Assembly (NCBI RefSeq): GCF_964340395.1 | Contig: NC_135556.1 | Span: 20,719,642 to 20,753,722 of the forward strand | DNA length: 34,081 bases | Origin: Glandiceps talaboti | Lineage: Eukaryota > Hemichordata > Enteropneusta > Spengelidae | Direction of reading: 5' to 3' | Part shown: positions 1 to 16,336 of the stretch, piece after piece | Layout of the letters: each line of letters begins with the position of its first letter | Position numbering within the stretch: the first letter of the stretch is position 1 | Translations under genes and position numbers: made by a program | Notes under the pieces: generated by a model | What the model saw: the letters and a program-made list of their open reading frames with translations, nothing else | Database searches by the model: none | Told to the model about the DNA's origin: nothing

Positions 1-88
1 ATTTGGTGATCCCCTATCTCTTACTATGTCACAAGAAATCCCTGTTTTTATCATTTTGACCCAGAACAACACAATTTGGCTACCACTA

Positions 89-2654
<2,566 letters not shown>

Positions 2655-3437
2655 TAATCCAGTTGAAAATTTCAGATAGCCACAGTACGGTGTACTTTGT
2701 TTTCTATCGACGCCATATGCTGACCACAAAGACACCGGTCGTGGCCGGTTTACATTCTCATAATTCAATAACCTTCCGCATACAATTAAGTTCCAACTTC
2801 ACGTTTCAATGCTCTTGGAAAGTTTTATGTATAGTTTTCAAAATAAGGCAAATAATGTAGCGATAGAACATGAAGATCAATTCCACGTGGAAATATTATT
2901 TATTTTTTAAATAATCTCATCTAGAGCTCGCGACACGCGGATGTTTAAAAGTCTAATATGATGTGATACAGACGTGTCCTTGGAGTGGCTATCGATAATA
3001 AGCAGCTGCGTCGAGAGCTAGCTGTTCCCATGTTGAATTTTACAGGCTATCAAATAGATTGTTCTTATTGCATAAAAGCGTTTCTTTAAACTTGGAATTG
3101 TCTTTTGGAAAAAAAAACATTTATTTCGATGAATAAATATGAGTTACTCCAATACAGCACCATGTAAATACATGTTAATTCGACAGAGTCTGTACAGGAT
3201 CAGCACAATGTTTGGAAAAATATACTGTTCACCTATATTCATGCGCCATCGTGACGTTGCCCGATTTGGGATGGATTTTGCTTGATTTTTAGAGCGTTTC
3301 GAAATCATGTACATTTACTACGGAAACTGCTAGAGCCTAGAGGGTAAAATAATTCATCGAGCCAAATATAATGGAAGAAAAACGTTTAATGTGCTTCGTC
3401 ACTCCACTTTTTCTTTTTTAAGCGGACGAATATACAT
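2655..3437. other. OGT 5' leader and upstream region, no gene seen
   Basis: The region to the right of the OGT start should hold its 5' UTR and promoter. The OGT frame stays open upstream of 2654 for at least 80 bases without an obvious better start. No TATA box is evident at the expected distance. CpG dinucleotides are more frequent around 2.7-3.3 kb than in most of the window, which would fit a housekeeping-type promoter. This is inference from composition only. Confidence 0.4.
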
Positions 3438-3452
3438 TGTAAATATAAGAGT
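3438..3452 (+). promoter_or_regulatory. TATA-like core promoter candidate, copy 1
   Basis: The sequence TGTAAATATAAGAG occurs here, and again at 4137-4150 with the same preceding T. TATAAG sits about 30 bp before 3475. A CArG box (3499-3508) and a strong splice donor (GGC|GTAAGT, 3625) follow within 190 bp. This would fit a promoter plus non-coding first exon for the thymosin gene downstream. No transcript evidence. Confidence 0.35.
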
Positions 3453-3474
3453 GAGTTGTGAACACTCGATGTTG

Positions 3475-3624
3475 ATTGGATAAAGATGATATCATTTTCC
3501 TTATATGGAAAACGAGGCCACTTTGGCGAGGCCTGGGCACTCACCCTCTCATACAACACTTACAACAAGTCAGTGGTCGACAGACAAGACTAGTGAACGG
3601 TGGACACAAATTCCCTCTGAAGGC
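3475..3624 (+). other. Candidate non-coding first exon ending in a strong splice donor
   Basis: A consensus donor GTAAGTATT begins at 3625. Its left boundary is set only by the TATA-like motif at 3443-3448, so 3475 is a guess. The stretch 3505-3624 is an open 40-codon frame ending in phase 0. Joining it to the thymosin acceptor at 6550 does not put it in frame with the thymosin ATG, so it is better read as 5' UTR with upstream AUGs than as coding. It could instead belong to an unrecognised gene. Confidence 0.3.
3499..3508. promoter_or_regulatory. CArG box (SRF-site consensus)
   Basis: CCTTATATGG is an exact match to CC(A/T)6GG and lies in a wider near-palindrome, TTTTCC-TTATAT-GGAAAA (3495-3512). 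SRF with MRTF cofactors controls actin-cytoskeleton genes and responds to the G-actin pool. The next gene downstream on the plus strand encodes a G-actin-binding thymosin. The match is seen; the function is inferred. Confidence 0.45.
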
Positions 3625-7103
<3,479 letters not shown>

Positions 7104-8015
7104 GGAACCAATTCCAGTTATCCATCCATGAAACATTTCATTTTTCTACCACTGCATTTCTTGTACACCAATATCCAAAAAGTAACTTGAAATATTTTCT
7201 GTTTAGTTATTTCTACTTGTTTTTCTATTAAAAAAATCTTTCGGTATGGCAACAGTTGTGGAACAGTTCAAGCATCGTGCTCATGAGGACTTTCCTGTAT
7301 GCAACTTGCAGAATTATGCAAGATCTTGTCTATTCAAGAGCTGAATTAGAATTACCAGTTACCAATTTACGTAGGCAGTACATACGTGATATATTTAACA
7401 AAAATGTACATGTTAACATGCATCTTGCCGAATTGCAATCCTCGAGTGCTTGCCAACCCTTTCTTTGGGATATAAAAAAAAATGTACAGCTGACAATCTC
7501 TTCTGACCATTGCTACTTGCAAAATAGTCTGCCATAGTGCTCATGGGACCAAATCCCCAGAAGAATATATATGAAAGTGAATATACTAGCTTAGTTATAT
7601 ATACAAGTCGAACATCTTCAATGCTGATCTACAGGTGTGGGAAGTGTGCCAGATGTACTTCTACTACCGTGGATGATACCTATACATTGGAACATTGGAC
7701 AATTTTACAAGTGCAGGTTTTAATCCAGCCTGATGCATTTTGAACGTATGATTATTTTTTTGTGCTCTTGGTTAACATCTGTGAACTGTCATAATGATTT
7801 TACTTCATAGCAAAATTGTGTTGGCACCACCATTGTAATCAGTTGAACCTAATGAATATGGTATTATACCAGTTTTTTGGGTTATCACGGTGGACACAAA
7901 CCAATGACTAGCATCATGACACATAGCAATATCCCAGGTACAGCAGTTCTTTTGTCTTTGTATAACTATTGAGTTGGTGTTTCTGCAAGACCCCTTACAC
8001 TTCAAATCAAATAAA
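7104..8015 (+). other. Probable 3' UTR of first thymosin
   Basis: No coding content recognised. Candidate poly(A) signals on the plus strand are ATTAAA at 7227-7232 and AATAAA at 8010-8015, so a short and a long 3' UTR are possible. Two open frames at 7256-7743 look like chance frames within this UTR. Confidence 0.4.
8010..8015 (+). terminator. Poly(A) signal candidate for first thymosin
   Basis: AATAAA followed by an A/T-rich stretch, about 0.9 kb after the stop codon at 7101-7103. An earlier variant ATTAAA at 7227 is an alternative. Confidence 0.35.
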
Positions 8016-10229
8016 AAAGTTCACATTTTTTAAGATACAGAAAAGTGAAAATGACAATCTTTTTAATTTACATTGTAAGAGATGGATGATAAATGTAATC
8101 TAAAGAACCTAATGAGTATACTGGGATAATGTTATGTATAGGATATTATGCACTGTTGACTACCCTATACTCGTGGAAATTAACAAGATATGGAAAATTG
8201 TCTTGCAAGCCAAATAAAAGACAACTTTGGGAAATTCTGTGTACTGCTTGTTTATTTCCTTTATGTGAAGTGATTTGATCAGTGATGATATAAATGTGGT
8301 CAAATGACTCCACTCCGAAACTGCTGGCCATTTAGTCCAATATTTGATGCAACCCATCCTTTTGAGCATCTAGATATGACCACTTTCAGTGTAAGTGATG
8401 TGCCGCTTGAAATGCAAATTATCAAGGGATGTCCTTAAGTGCGTATTTAGGAATACAAGCATCAACTTTTAAGAAACTGAAAACCCTACCATACTACAGT
8501 AACAGTTTGGGGTCTTTTTGACTATAAATGAATGTATGGCCAAGTGAATTCCATTTCCTCAAGTCTTGCAATTTGTGATAATGATCTTTTGGAAACGCAG
8601 CATGGACTTGCTACTCCGTAGCATTTGAGGTTTTTGGCCTACCTAAGATCAAAACAAACTAAATTTATTGATCAATGTGGTACATTATACAAGTGGGTAA
8701 TATTGGTGCAGATATAATACCCTGTCGATAGTGTAAGTAGTATTGGAAGTCCTCGACATGTACCATACATGGAAAAATCATGGAAGTCACCAGAAACGTC
8801 ACCCAATCTAGTATAGTTTAAACCAGCATTTATTCAATAGCAGCTTTATTTTGTGTCTATCTTAAAGCTGAAACCTTGATTGATGCTGCGAGTTCAATTT
8901 CAATGTTTAGAACACCTATGATTTTTGAGTAAATGAAGCTCATATTTTGTTTTTTTCCGTTTAACCCCAATGTCAACCCGATAGCATTGGATGACATTCA
9001 ATGCAACATACCCAAATTTGTGATACATAAATTTACATTTATGGCAGAAACATGCATATTCATGACAAAGTAATCAGTCTTTGAGGACCCTCGCACTACT
9101 GTATGGTATGAAGTTAAATTGTCTACAACCAGTTTCACTTGAAATATTGGCTTTTTATCAACTTCATAGCACAGAGGTCATTTTATTTTATTTGGAGTTA
9201 TTGGCAGCTAGCTGTCCATAAGGATTATTATGCACAAGCCAAGGTGAACAAAAAATATGATATTTATACTCTCTATGTCCCAACAACACGTGTCTACGTC
9301 ATTGGTTCTGCTGTGTTTGAAATATGAGCCAAAACGTTCAAAATTGCCATTACCTTCTCGATTTGTCTTTGATATTACTGACACTGGTATATATACTATA
9401 CTTATATTATTCCCCAATATTTTTCTTCATTCAACCGCAAAATACTCTTGACCTAAGGGTTGTCACTATTCATCTAACAACTGGTACTGACAAAGCCCCT
9501 TAGGTGACTCATATTTTCCTTGGCTGAACAAAGAAAAATATGGAGCCTAGGAATAATGTCTAAATGTCTTGCATGCCTTCATGAAAACACCATTATATTC
9601 ATGTATATACTTGACCAGCAAATTACGTTAAACCAGGAAAGCTTACCACAATACTCCAGATACTATGCATGCTAGCCCAGTTACAAAGGTGAAGATGCCT
9701 AGATTTCATTGTCCTGTATTGACTTTCCCATTGTTTTTATTCATAAACTAGCACAGTACACCATTTGCTTGGTTTCCTTGCATTCAAGCAGGGCTTATGA
9801 TGTATGTATGAATTTACTCTATGGAATAACAATTATCTTTTTTCGCAAGTCCAACAAATATTTTTGTTTTTCTTGTCTAGAAGATCATTCTGAAACTAAA
9901 ATGTTGGTTGGTGTGAAAGCAATTATATAAATTTGTGCTTATTTTTATTTGATTTATTGGATAATTTTTATATGAGTACAGAAAGAGTCCAAGTCTATGG
10001 CGTATAATTAATGTCTTGTATGCTGTCATTAATGCACAAAAACGTGTGAATGTTTGTAGCTGAGTTAAAGTAAGTTCTTTGAAAAGGGACACAGTTGTGT
10101 TACTGTTAGTAGTACATGGTCTTATGCTTCTTCTTACTTGACCAAAACAACGATGATTATGAATGGGTCTGAAACTTACAATTCCATATTTTGTAATAAA
10201 ATTCTCTTATTATGATTAAGTCTTTACAG
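8016..10229. other. Region between the two thymosin genes, nothing recognised
   Basis: AT-rich sequence with no recognised exon, RNA gene or repeat. It should contain the promoter and non-coding first exon of the second thymosin, unless both genes share the upstream promoter by alternative splicing to the acceptor at 10228-10229. Confidence 0.5.
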
Positions 10230-10254
10230 AGAATACCCCTGCTACACTATTAAT

Positions 10255-10816
10255 ATGGGTGACAAACCAGACATCAGTGGAATAACAAGCTTTGACAAGG
10301 ATAAGCTTGCATCCACAGAAACAGCAGAGAAAAATACTTTGCCATCACAAGATAGTAAGTAGCTTGCTTGTTTTAAGATAAACAAACATTTTGATAGTAA
10401 TCCCAATAATTTTCAAAGTATGAGTTGCATAAGGGTCTATGTCACTCTAAGCCAGAGACCAGTAGTGACAAAACTCATGTCACGGGTGTTTTTTGGTATA
10501 CATTTTGTATACATACAGTTGAAAATGAACAATTTCATTTCTTGTAGATTGATTTTGAGTATTGCTGTCATATTTCCAAGTGGGTTGAATTTAGAAGAAA
10601 ATACTGATCACTAAATGTGCTTTATAAGCATCTACACATATTTTGCTTTAAATTTAATAAACAAAGTAATTCCAAATGATTCAGTAAACCAGAATCAGAC
10701 CTTAACATTAGTAGTATAAACACAACGTAAATTATAATTGGAAGTAAGCAAATCGTTTACTCATTATCTTTGTTTCATTTCCAGCAATTGAGGCTGAAAA
10801 GAAAGCTAGCAGCTAG
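10255..10816 (+). CDS. Beta-thymosin paralogue with altered actin motif (LASTET)
   Basis: Tandem paralogue of the gene at 6573. Coding exons 10255-10354 and 10785-10816; intron 430 bp with the same phase and position (after the first base of codon 34). The acceptor TTTACAG puts the exon start at 10230, leaving 25 bp of 5' UTR. The product has 43 residues: [26 protein letters not shown] at 11-26, NTLPSQDTI at 27-35, then EAEKKASS. The two lysines of LKKTET are replaced by Ala-Ser, while FDK, TETxEK, N(T/P)LP and the C-terminal IEAEK remain. Reading frame, splice sites and start context (A at -3, G at +4) are intact, so this is a gene and not a decaying copy. Weaker or altered actin binding is inferred, as those lysines matter in thymosin beta-4. 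Confidence 0.94.
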
Positions 10817-11260
10817 ACCCAGCCACCTTTCCCAAGCATTTGTTCTGTCCAATTTCACCATGGCTTGAGGATTGATTTTTGAACTCGCTTTTGCTGTATT
10901 TCTGCTTTTCAAAAAAATTCATGGTTTGTGTTGTTCGAAATTTGTTTACTGTGTAAATCTTTTCCAACTCACAATGTAATTCCACGGAGTTCTGATTCAC
11001 TTTGCTGTACCACAGAAGTTATTGTTTATAGCATGTTTGTCAGATTTGACCCAGTTCATGTGTTCTTAACGCTTCAATAGATATTCAGTCAACTACTCAG
11101 ACTGCCCTGAAAGTTTAGCCTGCATGAACTTTTGAACCCACTGCCATGTTGGAGTAGATTGTTGCTGCATAATGAACTTAGAGGCAGACCAATTCCATAA
11201 CATTTTCAAATTGTTCACTACTACTGTTATAAAGAAATAAATACTCTGTTGCTTTTAAAA
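10817..11260 (+). other. 3' UTR of second thymosin
   Basis: No coding content. It ends near AATAAA at 11236-11241. It faces the DIS3 3' UTR from the opposite strand. Confidence 0.5.
11236..11241 (+). terminator. Poly(A) signal of second thymosin
   Basis: AATAAA 420 bp after the stop codon, followed by a GT/T-containing stretch (tgttgctttt). It is the first good plus-strand signal after the coding end. Confidence 0.5.
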
Positions 11261-11270
11261 GACACGATGG

Positions 11271-11276
11271 TTTATT
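11271..11276 (-). terminator. Poly(A) signal candidate of DIS3
   Basis: Plus-strand TTTATT, i.e. AATAAA on the minus strand, 350 bp beyond the DIS3 stop codon. It lies only 29 bp from the plus-strand signal, so the two mature transcripts should overlap at their 3' ends. Confidence 0.45.
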
Positions 11277-11625
11277 AGCTTCACTTGTTAACATCAAATA
11301 CATTTGAAATGCAAGGAATCAGTGTGTGGGTGTGTGTGTAATGTAAGATAACTAGGGATACTCATGTAATAGACTTCCTGTTTAGTAACTGTGAATGGAA
11401 ATATGTCAATGTTCACTGATGTTCTAGCAGCTAAGTGAAGTGTACTGGCATACATGTACACACTAACTCTCAACCAATGTTAAAAGTAAAAGTCTTTGGA
11501 AAGATCCAATTTCTAAATTGAGAGTCTTTCACTCAAATCCTCGACACTATCATGTACATTAGAGTCATTTTCCTTTTCCATCATTCTTTGTTATTCTGTG
11601 AGGGTCACTGTGCAGAATCTTGTAG

Positions 11626-12094
11626 CTACTGCTTACTTTTCTTAGTCGGTGGTTCATCAGTTTCTTCAGAAATACCACAAGGTTTGTTTTGAGGTGGTAC
11701 ACTGAACCCTTTTACCTGAAAATATAAAAAATAAAAGAGAACAACATTACAGGAAATAAAGGTATTTCATAAAGATTTCAGCATTTTACATCACATCCAT
11801 TTCTTATGATGGCCAAGAAAAGCAACAAAATTGTTTCACCTTCATTTCCTGCAGTAGTTCAGTGTTGCACCTCATGGGTATTAGATGAACACTGAATATT
11901 CATGAATATTTATCTGAAGATAATAAGCATTTACGAAATATATTTCACATTTCAATGTATGAATTACTTACAATAGGCTGTACCAGCTTCAACTGTAACT
12001 TCTGATGTTGGATATTAGACTTGTTAATACTGATCTGGACAAGCACACGATCAAACACGCGGAACTTGATGTCTCCTGATGTCTGAGAACTCTC
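11626..12094 (-). CDS. DIS3: DIS3 (RRP44) exosome ribonuclease, last two coding exons, partial
   Basis: C-terminus of the catalytic 3'-5' exoribonuclease of the RNA exosome. Coding exons (minus strand): 11972-12094 (41 codons) and 11626-11715 (29 codons plus TAG), both in phase 0. The intron is 256 bp, with GTAAGT donor and TTTTCAG acceptor. The 70 residues include FRVFDRVLVQISINKSNIQHQK, split here as FRVFDRVLVQ and ISINKSNIQHQK, then LKLVQPI, GFSVPP and a basic tail TKKSKQ. Human DIS3 ends with a very similar FHVFDKV..SSNLQHQK..LVEPQIPGISIP..KKKKMKLGK (recalled), the S1-domain end plus lysine-rich tail. The exon opens at an AAAG acceptor, so more exons must lie at higher coordinates, but I could not find any up to 34081. 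The RNB and PIN domains are therefore absent from what I can see. Confidence 0.85.
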
Positions 12095-12328
12095 CTTTAA
12101 AAAAGAAAGAAAATAGTCATCAGTATATGTATGCTAAGCTACTGTATGATAAAGAGATCCCCAAATCAGGAGGAAGAAAATAGCGCCAATGGCATGCACT
12201 GTAGCACAACTGTACAGATTTTTAAAAATGTTTATCCACATGCTGATCGAAGCTAGGTACAGGTGTTCATTTGCTGAATGATTATCCAGTTGCCAATCCA
12301 GCTCTGTTGTATGTGATAATTTGGCTGT

Positions 12329-12660
12329 GGTCATGTTGCTAGACATATTTGCATACATTTCTTGAATGTTCATTCACTTGTCTATGAATCCCTGATGTTT
12401 GTGATATGCATCATCATATGGCTGTTGCTAGGGGTGGGGTCTTGTTGCTAAGTATATTTGCGTACATTTTTTGAATGTTTATTCAATTGTCTTCCCTGTT
12501 ATCTTTGCAATATATGTCATTTGGCTGTTGCTATGGGTGTGGTCTTGTTGCTTGGCATATCTGCATACACTTTTTGAATGTTCACTCGTCTACCAGATGT
12601 TATTTTTGCAAAATATACTGCCATTTGGTTGTTGCTAAGGGCGTGGTGGTTATGGTTGAT
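12329..12660. repeat. Minisatellite, ~104-bp unit, three copies plus partial
   Basis: Units begin at 12329 (GGTCATGTTGCTAGACATA), 12438 (GGTCTTGTTGCTAAGTATA) and 12541 (GGTCTTGTTGCTTGGCATA), with a degenerate start near 12645. Each contains TTGAATGTT near one third of its length and ends in TTTGGYTGTTGCTA-GGG-GTGG. Spacing is 109, 103 and 104 bp. It lies in what would be a DIS3 intron. Frames crossing it are repeat artefacts. Confidence 0.75.
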
Positions 12661-13081
12661 AGGGACAATTGTGTCAAAATGTTTTGACCAAAATCTGCAG
12701 AAATATTACCGTTGCAATCATGTCATTGATGTCATGACAAATCTTAATCAAGACACTTCTAAAAATGTTTCCGCCAAATTTCAGACCAATCTGCTCAGTA
12801 GTTTCTGAGTTTTGAAGTTTTTTGATCGAAAGTGACATTTTTTGACCAAAATCACACCTATGATGCAATCATTTTGCTTTGAGCAATTTCCCAACTAGAC
12901 ACCAGAAGTAATGTCCTCACCAAATACCAATGTAATTGGTGTGGTGGTTTAAGTCGTCCACACATAGACAGACTCTACACTATGCCTATAGCACTACTGT
13001 TGTGCTAAAAATGACAACTACATGTACGTTTATCTGAATTCACATGTAGACAAAGAACTGTAAAAATGACCTGTATGAATG

Positions 13082-13300
13082 TGGTACAATAAAGCCAATC
13101 AAATTTATTTTGGGGGGATCTACACCCTAAAATCAGCAGCCCTAATACAACCATGATTTCAATATGTTACTGTATTACTAATTGACATCAAACATGTACA
13201 ATGTCTGATTATCAATATTTTACAATTTTTCAATACATGTGTTTGTTGGTTGTCATATCGAAAAAATAGTACTGTCGCTTTAAACTCTGGACAATGCCCC
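13082..13300. repeat. Dispersed repeat, copy 1 (relative at 31.13 kb)
   Basis: Shares the order of short blocks with 31130-31320: TTTTGGG, a short CTAC/CTCCA block, AAAATCAGCA, CCYAAT, CATG, CATGTACAATG, then TTTTACAATTTTT and later AATGCCC. Divergence is considerable and no terminal structure is visible. Confidence 0.45.
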
Positions 13301-14880
13301 TTAGGCAAAATATAAATCATAAAAAAGTACTTCCATTGTAAGAAATAAGAAGTGGTATAACTACTGCATTTGTATTTGAGTCTTCAAGTGCTTAACATTA
13401 GCTTATATAGCAACACATTTGAAGTTGTTTCTCAAAGTGTAGAAGTAATAACGTTAATTGGCACTTGAACAGCTACATGACACAGGTGATTTTCACAGTA
13501 CAAGAACTGTTGATTAGTCTATATTCAAGATTTTAAACGTGACAAGTCATGCATGGATGTGATTTTCTGATTAGAAAACATTGTGTCATGAAAAGATCTG
13601 TAAGTGTAAGAAATCCATAGAGTGTATCAAAATCAAGGCTAGAGAATTTTATGTATAATTTTTTTTGTATTTATTTATTTATTTGTTTTCTTTGTATTTG
13701 TTTACACCTGCAGCTTGACCTATTAGCGATATCAATCATCATCAAGTTGATAACACTTGTTATTTTTACTAAATTGACCAATGTTCACCAATTCAAAAAA
13801 TTCTAGACCTTGCAATTTCCTTGCAAAATTCTAATACAAAATTAATTCTCTGTGCAAAGTACAGTGCGCTGAGAAGTAGTTTATTTGGAGGCAATCAACT
13901 ATACCCTGGATGCCAACATGGTATGTCGAGTTGTCTGAAAGATATTACATGTCACTCAATGCTGCATAGCCCTAGACTAATAGACTAAAAATTTATGAAT
14001 ATTTCTGATAACAACACAATGCACAGTGTCAGACCAGGACCCAGGATGAGTCGTGACTTTCTAGTGATATACGTGGACACATTCTGATAAACTATGTCAC
14101 GACCTCTGATAACTATGTCACGACCTCTGACCCCACCAATCGAGCTGTTCTTCCTCTTTGCCTGGGCTATACATAACAATAGCTGAACCATTGAATTATA
14201 CTTCCTGATAGTGAAATACACATTGAAAACAGTTCTATGGGCCATCAATTTTATAGGGATGTTTACAATGCTGAAGTGTGAGAGCCAAAATGTGAGTCAC
14301 GACTCCACGTCACTACTTCACAACCCAGCACACTACTGTAAATATTGTAGCATACAGCTGAGATGTATTGATCCAACTTGCATAATATCAAAGTTTTTAA
14401 AAAAAATTATTTGTATATTTATTTATTCTTTAATGTCATATTCAAGATGTCTGTTTTTAGAAGAAAAAAATGCCCATGATGACACTACTCCAGTAGTCAA
14501 GCGGCTATCTGTGCCTTCGGATCTCTTCTTCTCATGGGAGATCTTGAGAATCAAAGCTACAGATAAGTCCAGACTAACTCTCTATCCACTATAAGTATTC
14601 AGGTAGCACTATTACATAAATATAAACATATGTAATCTTTCAATATAAGTCTCAATCACTTGCCATCCCACTGACTGCTGTTTTATGAGCCTCTAATGTA
14701 TTTAACAAAGTCAAACATGGCCTTTAAATCTGTTTTTATTAACCTATTAGACTGTAATACCAACATAAGATACATTCCAAAGACATGAAACCCAAGGTCA
14801 GGTAGTCTATATACTAATATCAGAATGATCATACAATTATGTGAATTCTATTGTATGTTGCTACACCCAATGAGTGCAGT
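13301..14880. other. Gene-free stretch
   Basis: No exon or RNA gene recognised. It holds a (TTTA)n-like tract at about 13670-13690 and a direct duplication of a 22-23-bp unit (CTATGTCACGACCTCTGATA-type) at about 14082-14126. The plus-strand open frame at 14211-14594 has no recognisable content. Confidence 0.5.
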
Positions 14881-14907
14881 TGCAATTTTATCTATTCTTA
14901 TGATAGC

Positions 14908-15055
14908 CAAATTTTGTTGCGGTTCAAAATGATAAAACTGTCATTTCTTGAGAGTCACCACATAGTAAGAGATAGGGGAATACCAAATCTAGGTGCATCA
15001 CTAGAAATTGTGTGCATTGGTGGGTGGCACCTCAAAGTGGCTTAGCGGGCACACT
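14908..15055. mobile_element. Decayed relative of the 31.8-kb MITE
   Basis: Matches 31787-31936 in order: CAAATTTTGTTG, CAAAATGATA, GTCATTTYTT, AGAGATAGG, ACACCAAAT-like, GGTGCATCACTAGAAATTG, then a TGGCTTAG.GGGCACACTG end. The right terminal repeat is present with one change (GCGGGC for GAGGGC); the left terminal repeat is not recognisable. Confidence 0.65.
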
Positions 15056-16296
15056 GATTGTGAACCATAGTGATGAAGGCTATATATCAACCTGTGCCAA
15101 ATTTCTGCTCTAGCTGAGTTTGATGGGCTCTACTATGGCCTGGAAGCTCAAGGCATTCCTTCAGTGTTCATTGTGAGTAGTGACATGTAAATTCTAACCC
15201 TTGGTAAACAAGAACACAGAAATCTAGTAAAATCAACTTTACAGTAGAAAATCAGTCAAATGTAGTTTGTACAAATGTATTGATTTTGAAAGTAACATTT
15301 GCCAACTGTTTTGATACATGTAAGGATGATTTTTCTTGTCTAAAAAGATGTCAGGGCATTATGACACATAACAAAGAAAACAGGTATATAAGTTGGCACT
15401 TTTGTATTGAAATTGTATGGATGAATGGTATTGAATGTAAAATGAAAGTGGAAATATTTTTGATGCTCAATGACATTGTCAAGCTGGGAATGTGGGATGG
15501 CATTTCTTTCATCATGCATAGACAATGGAGGGTTTCATCAATGCTTTCACCTACCATGGATAATATTAGAGGCCAAATAACTTAATTGGATTGATTTATT
15601 AGGAGATTAAGACACTGTCTGCTGATTTAGTTGACTTTCATGAGCTTGCGTCCTTGAATTTTATCCATTGGGCCAACATAGTAAAACATAACAGAATTCT
15701 GACTGCACAATTACAAGCTACATGATGACTTGCAGTTCACATGTTCTGATTGACAGGTTGTTTTGTCATACTGGTCATTTGTTTGTTTGTATACAACCAG
15801 GAAGTAAAACAAAGCCTAGTCAAACAACACAGGGTAATAAATATTTGTTGTGTTATCAGAATTCCTCCATACTTTAGTATTTAGCTCAGTGTAGTAACAG
15901 GTAGTTACTTGGGTTAGAGTAAAATTTATCATGTGTATATATTTTAGTGAAGGACAAGTACTGATTCACAATAATAAAGTCACTTGACAGTACCAATATC
16001 CATCATCTTGTTTTGTATTTTCATATGATAAATAGAACACATCTATGGTAATGTACAAAATGTAGTTCGTTCCTGAGACTGAAATATGTTTGAAGTATTA
16101 TGTTTTATGTATCATGACTTATATAGGAATAAATTTCATAGCGCCACTGTGACTGAAAAGAAAATATTTACAGTATATATAGAAATTGATAAATGTCTCA
16201 CAAAATGTCAAAAACCTCAAAATAAAAAACATATTGCAACTGAAGGCCAAATAACGATAAATATGCATGCAGAAGTTTGGTACAACTTTAATAGAG
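15056..16296. other. Gene-free stretch
   Basis: No recognisable exon. Open frames on both strands at 15280-15585 overlap each other and have no family resemblance I can name. Confidence 0.5.
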
Positions 16297-16297
16297 G

Positions 16298-16335
<38 letters not shown>
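16297..16335. repeat. (GTT)n microsatellite
   Basis: About 13 uninterrupted GTT units. The Val/Asn-homopolymer frames across it are artefacts. Confidence 0.95.

Positions 16336-16336
<1 letters not shown>

Noticed and set aside
15280-15585. Plus-strand 101-codon frame with several cysteines
   Set aside because: No family resemblance, overlapping frames on the other strand, no splice or promoter context.
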